From: Nemertoderma westbladi
Lineage: Eukaryota > Xenacoelomorpha > Nemertodermatida > Nemertodermatidae
NCBI GenBank assembly: GCA_032718475.1
Contig: JAUCBJ010005936.1
Coordinates: forward strand, 1-50,798
DNA length: 50,798 nt
Direction of reading: 5' to 3'
Below are positions 31,001 through 43,159 of the stretch, piece by piece. The position numbers and the translations under genes were made by a program. Numbering within the stretch: the first letter of the stretch is position 1; each line of letters opens with the position of its first letter. Below the pieces are notes generated by a model, which saw only the letters and a list, made by a program, of their open reading frames with translations, did not search any database and was not told the DNA's origin.

Positions 31001-34000
31001 CTTTCAGTAAGACTCAGACTCGCCACTAATACAGTTATTTATTACTTTCAGTAAGACCCAGACTCGCCACTAATACAGTTATTTATTACTTTCAGTAAGA
31101 CCCAGACTCGCCACTAATACAGTTATTTATTACTTTCAGTAAGACTCAGACTCGCCACTAATACAGTTATTTATTACTTTCAGTAAGACTCAGACTCGCC
31201 ACTAATACAGTTATTTATTACTTTCAGTAAGACCCAGACTCGCCACTAATACAGTTATTTATTACTTTCAGTAAGACCCAGACTCGCCACTAATACAGTT
31301 ATTTATTACTTTCAGTAAGACTCAGACTCGCCACTAATAAAGTTATTTATTACTTTCAGTAAGACCCAGACTCGCCATTAATAAAGTTATTTATTACTTT
31401 CAGTAAGCCCCAGACTCGCCACTAATACAGTTATTTATTACTTTCAGTAAGACCCAGACTCGCCACTAATACAGTTATTTATTACTTTCAGTAAGACCCA
31501 GACTCGCCATTAATAAAGTTATTTATTACTTTCAGTAAGCCCCAGACTCGCCACTAATACAGTTATTTATTACTTTCAGTAAGACCCAGACTCGCCATTA
31601 ATAAAGTTATTTATTACTTTCAGTAAGACCCAGACTCGCCACTAATACAGTTATTTATTACTTTCAGTAAGACCCAGACTCGCCACTAATACAGTTATTT
31701 ATTACTTTCAGTAAGACTCAGACTCGCCACTAATACAGTTATTTATTACTTTCAGTAAGACCCAGACTCGCCACTAATACAGTTATTTATTACTTTCAGT
31801 AAGACTCAGACACGCCACTAATACAGTTATTTATTATTTTCAGTAAGACTCAGACTCGCCACTAATACAGTTATTTATTACTTTCAGTAAGACCCAGACT
31901 CGCCACTAATACAGTTATTTATTACTTTCAGTAAGACTCAGACTCGCCACTAATACAGTTATTTATTACTTTCAGTAAGACCCAGACTCGCCATTAATAA
32001 AGTTATTTATTAATTTCAGTAAGACTCAGACTCGCCACTAATACAGTTATTTATTACTTTCAGTAAGACTCAGACTCGCCACTAATACAGTTATTTATTA
32101 CTTTCAGTAAGACTCAGACTCGCCACTAATACATTTATTTATTACTTTCAGTAAGACCCAGACTCGCCACTAATACAGTTATTTATTACTTTCAGTAAGA
32201 CCCAGACTCGCCACTAATACAGTTATTTATTACTTTCAGTAAGACTCAGACTCGCCACTAATACAGTTATTTATTACTTTCAGTAAGACCCAGACTCGCC
32301 ACTAATACAGTTATTTATTAATTTCAGTAAGACTCAGACTCGCCACTAATACAGTTATTTATTACTTTCAGTAAGACTCAGACTCGCCACTAATACAGTT
32401 ATTTATTACTTTCAGTAAGACTCAGACTCGCCACTAATACAGTTATTTATTACTTTCAGTAAGACTCAGACTCGCCACTAATACAGTTATTTATTACTTT
32501 CAGTAAGACTCAGACTCGCCACTAATACAGTTATTTATTACTTTCAGTAAGACTCAGACTCGCCACTAATACAGTTATTTATTACTTTCAGTAAGACTCA
32601 GACTCGCCACTAATACAGTTATTTATTACTTTCAGTAAGAACCAGACTCGCCACTAATACAGTTATTTATTACTTTCAGTAAGACCCAGACTCGCCACTA
32701 ATACAGTTATTTATTACTTTCAGTAAGACCCAGACTCGCCACTAATACAGTTATTTATTACTTTCAGTAAGACCCAGACTCGCCACTAATACAGTTATTT
32801 ATTACTTTCAGTAAGACCCAGACTCGCCACTAATACAGTTATTTATTACTTTCAGTAAGACTCAGACTCGCCACTAATACAGTTATTTATTACTTTCAGT
32901 AAGACCCAGACTCGCCACTAATACAGTTATTTATTACTTTCAGTAAGACTCAGACTCGCCACTAATACAGTTATTTATTACTTTCAGTAAGAACCAGACT
33001 CGCCACTAATACAGTTATTTATTACTTTCAGTAAGACTCAGACTCGCCACTAATACAGTTATTTATTACTTTCAGTAAGACCCAGACTCGCCACTAATAC
33101 AGTTATTTATTACTTTCAGTAAGACTCAGACTCGCCACTAATACAGTTATTTATTACTTTCAGTAAGAACCAGACTCGCCACTAATACAGTTATTTATTA
33201 CTTTCAGTAAGACCCAGACTCGCCACTAATACAGTTATTTATTACTTTCAGTAAGACCCAGACTCGCCACTAATACAGTTATTTATTACTTTCAGTAAGA
33301 CCCAGACTCGCCACTAATACAGTTATTTATTACTTTCAGTAAGACTCAGACTCGCCACTAATACAGTTATTTATTACTTTCAGTAAGACTCAGACTCGCC
33401 ACTAATACAGTTATTTATTACTTTCAGTAAGACTCAGACTCGCCACTAATACAGTTATTTATTTCTTTCAGTAAGACTCAGACTCGCCACTAATACAGTT
33501 ATTTATTTCTTTCAGTAAGACTCAGACTCGCCACTAATACAGTTATTTATTACTTTCAGTAAGACTCAGACTCGCCACTAATACAGTTATTTATTACTTT
33601 CAGTAAGACTCAGACTCGCCACTAATACAGTTATTTATTACTTTCAGTAAGACCCAGACTCGCCACTAATACAGTTATTTATTACTTTCAGTAAGACTCA
33701 GACTCGCCACTAATACAGTTATTTATTACTTTCAGTAAGACTCAGACTCGCCACTAATACAGTTATTTATTACTTTCAGTAAGACTCAGACTCGCCACTA
33801 ATACAGTTATTTATTACTTTCAGTAAGACTCAGACTCGCCACTAATACAGTTATTTATTTCTTTCAGTAAGACTCAGACTCGCCACTAATACAGTTATTT
33901 ATTTCTTTCAGTAAGACTCAGACTCGCCACTAATACAGTTATTTATTACTTTCAGTAAGACTCAGACTCGCCACTAATACAGTTATTTATTACTTTCAGT

Positions 34001-37000
34001 AAGACTCAGACTCGCCACTAATACAGTTATTTATTACTTTCAGTAAGACCCAGACTCGCCACTAATACAGTTATTTATTACTTTCAGTAAGACTCAGACT
34101 CGCCACTAATACAGTTATTTATTACTTTCAGTAAGACTCAGACTCGCCACTAATACAGTTATTTATTACTTTCAGTAAGACTCAGACTCGCCACTAATAC
34201 AGTTATTTATTTCTTTCAGTAAGACTCAGACTCGCCACTAATACAGTTATTTATTTCTTTCAGTAAGACTCAGACTCGCCACTAATACAGTTATTTATTA
34301 CTTTCAGTAAGACTCAGACTCGCCACTAATACAGTTATTTATTACTTTCAGTAAGACTCAGACTCGCCACTAATACAGTTATTTATTACTTTCAGTAAGA
34401 CTCAGACTCGCCACTAATACAGTTATTTATTACTTTCAGTAAGACTCAGACTCGCCACTAATACAGTTATTTATTACTTTCAGTAAGACCCAGACTCGCC
34501 ACTAATACAGTTATTTATTACTTTCAGTAAGACTCAGACTCGCCACTAATACAGTTATTTATTACTTTCAGTAAGACCCAGACTCGCCACTAATACAGTT
34601 ATTTATTACTTTCAGTAAGACTCAGACTCGCCACTAATACAGTTATTTATTACTTTCAGTAAGACTCAGACTCGCCACTAATACAGTTATTTATTACTTT
34701 CAGTAAGACTCAGACTCGCCACTAATACAGTTATTTATTACTTTCAGTAAGACTCAGACTCGCCACTAATACAGTTATTTATTACTTTCAGTAAGACTCA
34801 GACTCGCCACTAATACAGTTTTTTATTACTTTCAGTAAGACTCAGACTCGCCACTAATACAGTTATTTATTACTTTCAGTAAGACCCAGACTCGCCACTA
34901 ATACAGTTATTTATTACTTTCAGTAAGACTCAGACTCGCCACTAATACAGTTATTTATTACTTTCAGTAAGACTCAGACTCGCCACTAATACAGTTATTT
35001 ATTACTTTCAGTAAGACTCAGACTCGCCACTAATACAGTTATTTATTACTTTCAGTAAGGCTCAGACTCGCCACTAATACAGTTATTTATTACTTTCAGT
35101 AAGACCCAGACTCGCCACTAATACAGTTATTTATTACTTTCAGTAAGACTCAGACTCGCCACTAATACAGTTATTTATTACTTTCAGTAAGACTCAGACT
35201 CGCCACTAATACAGTTATTTATTACTTTCAGTAAGACCCAGACTCGCCACTAATACAGTTATTTATTACTTTCAGTAAGACCCAGACTCGCCACTAATAC
35301 AGTTATTTATTACTTTCAGTAAGACTCAGACTCGCCACTAATACAGTTATTTATTACTTTCAGTAAGACCCAGGCTCGCCACTAATACAGTTATTTATTA
35401 CTTTCAGTAAGACCCAGACTCGCCACTAATACAGTTATTTATTACTTTCAGTAAGACTCAGACTCGCCACTAATACAGTTATTTATTACTTTCAGTAAGA
35501 CTCAGACTCGCCACTAATACAGTTATTTATTACTATCAGTAAGACTCAGACTCGCCACTAATACAGTTATTTATTACTTTCAGTAAGACCCAGACTCGCC
35601 ACTAATACAGTTATTTATTACTTTCAGTAAGACTCAGACTCGCCACTAATACAGTTATTTATTACTATCAGTAAGACTCAGACTCGCCACTAATACAGTT
35701 ATTTATTACTTTCAGTAAGACTCAGACTCGCCACTAATACAGTTATTTATTACTTTCAGTAAGACTCAGACTCGCCACTAATACAGTTATTTATTACTTT
35801 CAGTAAGACTCAGACTCGCCACTAATACAGTTATTTATTACTTTCAGTAAGACTCAGACTCGCCACTAATACAGTTATTTATTACTTTCAGTAACACTCA
35901 GACTCGCCACTAATACAGTTATTTATTACTTTCAGTAAGACTCAGACTCGCCACTAATACAGTTATTTATTACTTTCAGTAAGACTCAGACTCGCCACTA
36001 ATACAGTTATTTATTACTTTCAGTAAGACTCAGACTCGCCACTAATACAGTTATTTATTACTTTCAGTAAGACTCAGACTCGCCACTAATACAGTTATTT
36101 ATTAATTTCAGTAAGACTCAGACTCGCCACTAATACAGTTATTTATTACTTTCAGTAACACTCAGACTCGCCACTAATACAGTTATTTATTACTTTCAGT
36201 AAGACCCAGACTCGCCACTAATACAGTTATTTATTACTTTCAGTAAGACTCAGACTCGCCACTAATACAGTTATTTATTACTTTCAGTAAGACCCAGACT
36301 CGCCACTAATACAGTTATTTATTACTTTCAGTAAGACTCAGACTCGCCACTAATACAGTTATTTATTACTTTCAGTAAGACTCAGACTCGCCACTAATAC
36401 AGTTATTTATTACTTTCAGTAAGACCCAGACTCGCCACTAATACAGTTATTTATTACTTTCAGTAAGACTCAGACTCGCCACTAATACAGTTATTTATTA
36501 CTTTCAGTAAGACTCAGACTCGCCACTAATACAGTTATTTATTACTTTCAGTAAGACTCAGACTCGCCACTAATACAGTTATTTATTACTTTCAGTAACA
36601 CTCAGACTCGCCACTAATACAGTTATTTATTACTTTCAGTCAGACCCAGACTCGCCACTAATACAGTTATTTATTAATTTCAGTAAGACTCAGACTCGCC
36701 ACTAATACAGTTATTTATTACTTTCAGTAACACTCAGACTCGCCACTAATACAGTTATTTATTACTTTCAGTAAGACCCAGACTCGCCACTAATACAGTT
36801 ATTTATTAATTTCAGTAAGACTCAGACTCGCCACTAATACAGTTATTTATTACTTTCAGTAACACTCAGACTCGCCACTAATACAGTTATTTATTACTTT
36901 CAGTAAGACCCAGACTCGCCACTAATACAGTTATTTATTACTTTCAGTAAGACTCAGACTCGCCACTAATACAGTTATTTATTACTTTCAGTAAGACTCA

Positions 37001-39191
37001 GACTCGCCACTAATACAGTTATTTATTACTTTCAGTAAGACCCAGACTCGCCACTAATACAGTTATTTATTACTTTCAGTAAGACTCAGACTCGCCACTA
37101 ATACAGTTATTTATTACTTTCAGTAAGACTCAGACTCGCCACTAATACAGTTATTTATTACTTTCAGTAAGACTCAGACTCGCCACTAATACAGTTATTT
37201 ATTACTTTCAGTAAGACTCAGACTCGCCACTAATACAGTTATTTATTACTTTCAGTAAGACTCAGACTCGCCACTAATACAGTTATTTATTACTTTCAGT
37301 AAGACTCAGACTCGCCACTAATACAGTTATTTATTACTTTCAGTAAGACTCAGACTCGCCACTAATACAGTTATTTATTACTTTCAGTAAGACTCAGACT
37401 CGCCACTAATACAGTTATTTATTACTTTCAGTAAGACTCAGACTCGCCACTAATACAGTTATTTATTACTTTCAGTAAGACTCAGACTCGCCACTAATAC
37501 AGTTATTTATTACTTTCAGTAACACTCAGACTCGCCACTAATACAGTTATTTATTACTTTCAGTAACACTCAGACTCGCCACTAATACAGTTATTTATTA
37601 CTTTCAGTAAGACTCAGACTCGCCACTAATACAGTTATTTATTACTTTCAGTAAGACTCAGACTCGCCACTAATACAGTTATTTATTACTTTCAGTAAGA
37701 CCCAGGCTCGCCACTAATACAGTTATTTATTACTTTCAGTAAGACCCAGACTCGCCACTAATACAGTTATTTATTACTTTCAGTAAGACTCAGACTCGCC
37801 ACTAATACAGTTATTTATTACTTTCAGTAAGACCCAGACTCGCCACTAATACAGTTATTTATTACTTTCAGTAAGACTCAGACTCGCCACTAATACAGTT
37901 ATTTATTACTTTCAGTAAGACTCAGACTCGCCACTAATACAGTTATTTATTACTTTCAGTAAGACCCAGACTCGCCACTAATACAGTTATTTATTACTTT
38001 CAGTAAGACCCAGACTCGCCACTAATACAGTTATTTATTACTTTCAGTAAGACTCAGGCTCGCCACTAATACAGTTATTTATTACTTTCAGTAAGACTCA
38101 GGCTCGCCACTAATACAGTTATTTATTACTTTCAGTAAGACCCAGACTCGCCACTAATACAGTTATTTATTACTTTCAGTAAGACTCAGGCTCGCCACTA
38201 ATACAGTTATTTATTACTTTCAGTAAGACCCAGACTCGCCACTAATACAGTTATTTATTACTTTCAGTAAGACTCAGGCTCGCCACTAATACAGTTATTT
38301 ATTACTTTCAGTAAGACTCAGACTCGCCACTAATACAGTTATTTATTACTTTCAGTAAGACTCAGACTCGCCACTAATACAGTTATTTATTACTTTCAGT
38401 AAGACTCAGACTCGCCACTAATACAGTTATTTATTACTTTCAGTAAGACTCAGACTCGCCACTAATACAGTTATTTATTACTTTCAGTAAGACTCAGACT
38501 CGCCACTAATACAGTTATTTATTACTTTCAGTAAGACCCAGACTCGCCACTAATACAGTTATTTATTACTTTCAGTAAGACTCAGACTCGCCACTAATAC
38601 AGTTATTTATTACTTTCAGTAAGACTCAGACTCGCCACTAATACAGTTATTTATTACTTTCAGTAAGACCCAGACTCGCCACTAATACAGTTATTTATTA
38701 CTTTCAGTAAGACTCAGACTCGCCACTAATACAGTTATTTATTACTTTCAGTAAGACTCAGACTCGCCACTAATACAGTTATTTATTACTTTCAGTAAGA
38801 CTCAGACTCGCCACTAATACAGTTATTTATTACTTTCAGTAAGACTCAGACTCGCCACTAATACAGTTATTTATTACTTTCAGTAAGACTCAGACTCGCC
38901 ACTAATACAGTTATTTATTACTTTCAGTAAGACCCAGACTCGCCACTAATACAGTTATTTATTACTTTCAGTAAGACCCAGACTCGCCACTAATACAGTT
39001 ATTTATTACTTTCAGTAAGACTCAGACTCGCCACTAATACAGTTATTTATTACTTTCAGTAAGACTCAGACTCGCCACTAATACAGTTATTTATTACTTT
39101 CAGTAAGACTCAGACTCGCCACTAATACAGTTATTTATTACTTTCAGTAAGACTCAGACTCGCCACTAATACAGTTATTTATTACTTTCAG
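28003..39191 (+). other. TTLL5-like intron b (11.2 kb, about 98% satellite)
   Basis: Only about 170 bp at its 5' side (28003-28171) are not array. A single extra TATTTTCAG lies near 28160. Confidence 0.85.
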
Positions 39192-39210
39192 TAAGACTCA
39201 GGCTCGCCAA
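28172..39210 (+). repeat. 44-bp minisatellite made of a 3' splice site, 251 copies
   Basis: Unit: ACTAATACAG, TTATTTATTA, CTTTCAGTAA, GACTCAGACT, CGCC. The CAG of the first copy starts at 28189 and that of the last at 39189. The difference of 11000 equals 250 x 44, and the check points I followed keep that phase, so no net indel exists. Substitutions are limited to a few positions (CTCAG/CCCAG, CAGACT/CAGGCT, TACAG/TAAAG, TTACTT/TTTCTT). The last copy is the real acceptor and start of exon c. Each copy repeats CTAAT (branch-like), a pyrimidine-rich stretch, CAG, and about 15 nt of exon. It also contains GTAAGA (donor-like) and TTATTTATT (AU-rich-element nonamer). Confidence 0.97.
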
Positions 39211-39306
39211 GCTTTTGCCTCCTACCTATCTCGTGTACAGCAGCGGTTGCAGTTGGAGTCTCGTCGTGACGTACGTAATGACGACACCAAAAACGATGAA
39301 CAAATG
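39192..39306 (+). CDS. TTLL5: TTLL5-like exon c
   Basis: Starts after the last CAG of the 44-bp array and ends before GTTAGT at 39307. It enters in phase 2 (AG from exon b plus T gives Ser) and leaves in phase 0. Encodes SKTQARQAFASYLSRVQQRL and then a charged stretch ending DEQM, matching a conserved helix block of TTLL5. Its first 15 bases are the seed of the upstream array; there the copies read ...CGCCACTAA, so any earlier copy used as acceptor would give a stop after about seven codons. Confidence 0.92.
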
Positions 39307-39669
39307 GTTAGTTCTTTAAGGAGTGCACGTCACCAACGGCAACCGTCACCAACACATCACGATATTGTTAATTGTGCACTAAATGTTACTGAAACGATCA
39401 TATTATCACTGCAATATTATGTACTTGTTGGGGACTCCCTAACACAGTTAGGTAAAAAAATAAAAGTTAGCGAGGGATGTAAATGCTAACGGGGGATAAT
39501 CTATACTACTGCTAACATTCTTTGATATTTTATTTATCTCCGTTCCATAGCCCCACCATACATAAAGTTGCAAGTCGGTTATTGACTTGTCACTTGTCAG
39601 TTAATAAGAAAGTCTAGTACCTGTATTATATTACCTATTATAATTATATTTTTACTTTCTATTTCTTAG
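39307..39669. other. TTLL5-like intron c (363 bp)
   Basis: Ordinary short intron with donor GTTAGT and acceptor TATTTCTTAG. It contains no repeat, in contrast to its two neighbours. Confidence 0.85.
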
Positions 39670-39899
39670 GATTTGGTTCTCCGATTTTTAAAACGCGCCG
39701 CTGCCAATTTGAGTCAGCCGTTTAAGGTGTTGGTTCCAACCCGCCGGTTGCCAATTAATCAACGTCGAAGGATCCTATCGAAACAACTAGGTGACTTCGT
39801 GTTGGTGTACAACAGGGAGACAGAGCGATCTCGTAAACACAACGAGACGGGGAACTCCAGTACGGAACGGATGTTCGCTGCCTTCACTAACAGAGCCAA
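39670..39899 (+). CDS. TTLL5: TTLL5-like exon d
   Basis: Phase 0 in, phase 2 out. Encodes DLVLRFLKRAAANLSQPFKV, RRLPINQRRRILSKQLGDF and VLVYNRETE, the best TTLL5 match in the window, then a less conserved polar part ending AAFTNRA. The donor GTAAGT is at 39900. The last ~56 bases plus the donor are the unit amplified downstream. Reading past the donor meets TAA at once (39901). Confidence 0.93.
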
Positions 39900-42800
39900 G
39901 TAAGTAGAGAGACGGGGAACTCCAGTACGGAACGGGTGTTCGCTGCCTTCACTAACAGAGCCAAGTAAGTAGAGAGACGGGGAACTCCAGTACGGAACGG
40001 GTGTTCGCTGCCTTCACTAACAGAGCCAAGTAAGTAGAGAGACGGGGAACTCCAGTACGGAACGGGTGTTCGCTGCCTTCACTGACAGAGCCAAGTAAGT
40101 AGAGAGACGGGGAACTCCAGTACGGAACGGGTGTTCGCTGTCTTCACTGACAGAGCCAAGTAAGTATAGAGACGGGGAACTCCATTACGGAACGGGTGTT
40201 CGCTGCCTTCACTAACAGAGCCAAGTAAGTAGAGAGACGGGGAACTCCAGTACGGAACGGGTGTTCGCTGCCTTCACTAACAGAGCCAAGTAAGTAGAGA
40301 GACGGGGAACTCCAGTACGGAACGGGTGTTCGCTGCCTTCACTAACAGAGCCAAGTAAGTAGAGAGACGGGGAACTCCAGTACGGAACGGGTGTTCGCTG
40401 CCTTCACTGACAGAGCCAAGTAAGTAGAGAGACGGGGAACTCCAGTACGGAACGGGTGTTCGCTGTCTTCACTGACAGAGCCAAGTAAGTATAGAGACGG
40501 GGAACTCCATTACGGAACGGGTGTTCGCTGCCTTCACTAACAGAGCCAAGTAAGTAGAGAGACGGGGAACTCCAGTACGGAACGGGTGTTCGTTGCCTTC
40601 ACTGACGGAGCCAAGTAAGTAGAGATACGGGGAACTCCAGTACGGAACGGGTGTTCGCTGCCTTCACTAACAGAGCCAAGTAAGTAGAGAGACGGGGAAC
40701 TCCAGTACGGAACGGGTGTTTGTTGCCTTCACTGACGGAGCCAAGTAAGTAGAGAGATGGGGAACTCCAGTACGGAACGGGTGTTCGCTGCCTTCACTAA
40801 CAGAGCCAAGTAAGTAGAGAGACGGGGAACTCCAGTGCGGAACGGGTGTTCGTTGCCTTCACTGACGGAGCCAAGTAAGTAGAGAGACGGGGAACTCCAG
40901 TACGGAACGGGAACTCCAGTACGGAACGGGTGTTCGTTGCCTTCACTGACGGAGCCAAGTAAGTAGAGAGACGGGGAACTCCAGTACGGAACGGGTGTTC
41001 GCTGCCTTCACTAACAGAGCCAAGTAAGTAGAGAGACGGGGAACTCCAGTACGGAACGGGTGTTCGCTGCCTTCACTGACAGAGCCAAGTAAGTAGAGAG
41101 ACGGGGAACTCCAGTACGGAACGGGTGTTCGCTGCCTTCACTAACAGAGCCAAGTAAGTAGAGAGACGGGGAACTCCAGTACGGAACGGGTGTTCGTTGC
41201 CTTCACTGACGGAGCCAAGTAAGTAGATAGACGGGGAACTCCAGTACGGAACGGGTGTTCGCTGCCTTCACTGACGGAGCCAAGTAAGTAGAGAGACGGG
41301 GAACTCCAGTACGGAACGGGTGTTCGCTGCCTTCACTGACGGAGCCAAGTAGGTAGAGAGACGGGGAACTCCATTACGGAACGGGTGTTCGCTGCCTTCA
41401 CTGACGGAGCCAAGTAGGTAGAGAGACGGGGAACTCCAGTACGGAACGGGTGTTCGCTGCCTTCACTAACAGAGCCAAGTAAGTAGAGAGACGGGGAACT
41501 CCAGTACGGAACGGGTGTTCGTTGCCTTCACTGACGGAGCCAAGTAAGTAGAGAGACGGGGAACTCCAGTACGGAACGGGTGTTCGCTGCCTTCACTGAC
41601 GGAGCCAAGTAGGTAGAGAGACGGGGAACTCCAGTACGGAACGGGTGTTCGCTGCCTTCACTAACAGAGCCAAGTAAGTAGAGAGACGGGGAACTCCAGT
41701 ACGGAACGGGTGTTCGTTGCCTTCACTGACGGAGCCAAGTAAGTAGAGAGACGGGGAACTCCAGTACGGAACGGGTGTTCGTTGCCTTCACTGACGGAGC
41801 CAAGTAGGTAGAGAGACGGGGAACTCCAGTACGGAACGGGTGTTCGCTGCCTTCACTAACAGAGCCAAGTAAGTAGAGAGACGGGGAACTCCAGTACGGA
41901 ACGGGTGTTCGTTGCCTTCACTGACGGAGCCAAGTAAGTAGAGAGACGGGGAACTCCAGTACGGAACGGGTGTTCGCTGCCTTCACTGACGGAGCCAAGT
42001 AGGTAGAGAGACGGGGAACTCCAGTACGGAACGGGTGTTCGCTGCCTTCACTAACAGAGCCAAGTAAGTAGAGAGACGGGGAACTCCAGTACGGAACGGG
42101 TGTTCGTTGCCTTCACTGACGGAGCCAAGTAAGTAGAGAGACGGGGAACTCCAGTACGGAACGGCTGTTCGCTGCCTTCACTAACAGAGCCAAGTAAGTA
42201 GAGAGACGGGGAACTCCAGTACGGAACGGGTGTTCGTTGCCTTCACTGACGGAGCCAAGTAAGTAGAGAGACGGGGAACTCCAGTACGGAACGGGTGTTC
42301 GCTGCCTTCACTGACGGAGCCAAGTAAGTAGAGAGACGGGGAACTCCAGTACGGAACGGGTGTTCGTTGCCTTCACTGACAGAGCCAAGTAAGTAGAGAG
42401 ACGGGGAACTCCAGTACGGAACGGGTGTTCGCTGCCTTCACTAACAGAGCCAAGTAAGTAGAGAGACGGGGAACTCCAGTACGGAACGGGTGTTCGTTGC
42501 CTTCACTGACGGAGCCAAGTAAGTAGAGAGACGGGGAACTCCAGTACGGAACGGGTGTTCGTTGCCTTCACTGACGGAGCCAAGTAAGTAGAGAGACGGG
42601 GAACTCCAGTACGGAACGGGTGTTCGTTGCCTTCACTGACAGAGCCAAGTAAGTAGAGAGACGGGGAACTCCAGTACGGAACGGGTGTTCGTTGCCTTCA
42701 CTGACGGAGCCAAGTAAGTAGAGAGACGGGGAACTCCAGTACGGAACGGGTGTTCGCTGCCTTCACTGACAGAGCCAAGTAAGTAGAGAGACGGGGAACT

Positions 42801-42950
42801 CCAGTACGGAACGGGTGTTCGCTGCCTTCACTAACAGAGCCAAGTAAGTAGAGAGACGGGGAACTCCAGTACGGAACGGGTGTTCGTTGCCTTCACTAAC
42901 AGAGCCAAGTAAGTAGAGAGACGGGGAACTCCAGTACGGAAGGGGTGTTC
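39844..42950 (+). repeat. 65-bp minisatellite made of a 5' splice site, 47 donor copies
   Basis: Unit: GTAAGTAGAG, AGACGGGGAA, CTCCAGTACG, GAACGGGTGT, TCGCTGCCTT, CACTAACAGA, GCCAA. The first copy is the real end of exon d (39844-39899) and its donor. GTAAGT sites run from 39900 to 42909, or 46 periods of 65 bp plus one 19-bp internal duplication near 40910. A minority of copies read GTAGGT. Variants CTAACAGAG/CTGACGGAG and GCTGCC/GTTGCC alternate in blocks. The last copy breaks off at about 42950. Confidence 0.96.
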
Positions 42951-43159
42951 GTTCAGGTTTGATGGTTTGATGAAGATCACTACGGGTTTTTGTTCGGATT
43001 CACTACGGGTACAGATTCGCTCGGATTCAGAACGCCTTGATCTAATTTTCTTCTTTATGTAAAATTAAAGGACTCGATAAAATTTATAACATATAAAATT
43101 TGGCTTCAATGTATTTCAAAGAAATACGATTTTAATCTCAATTTTAATTTCAATCTAAT
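42951..43159. other. short unique spacer between two intron d arrays
   Basis: Contains two TACGGGT repeats (CACTACGGGTTTTTG and CACTACGGGTAC) and TCGGATTCA twice. No gene is seen. Confidence 0.6.

Noticed and set aside
28189-39191. Classical recursive splicing (ratchet) sites
   Set aside because: Ratchet sites need CAG|GTAAG so that a donor is rebuilt after splicing. Here the motif is CAGTAAG, leaving TAAGAC, which is no donor.
28172-42950. CRISPR array
   Set aside because: Units are contiguous without unique spacers, the DNA is eukaryotic, and the units derive from the adjacent exon-intron borders.
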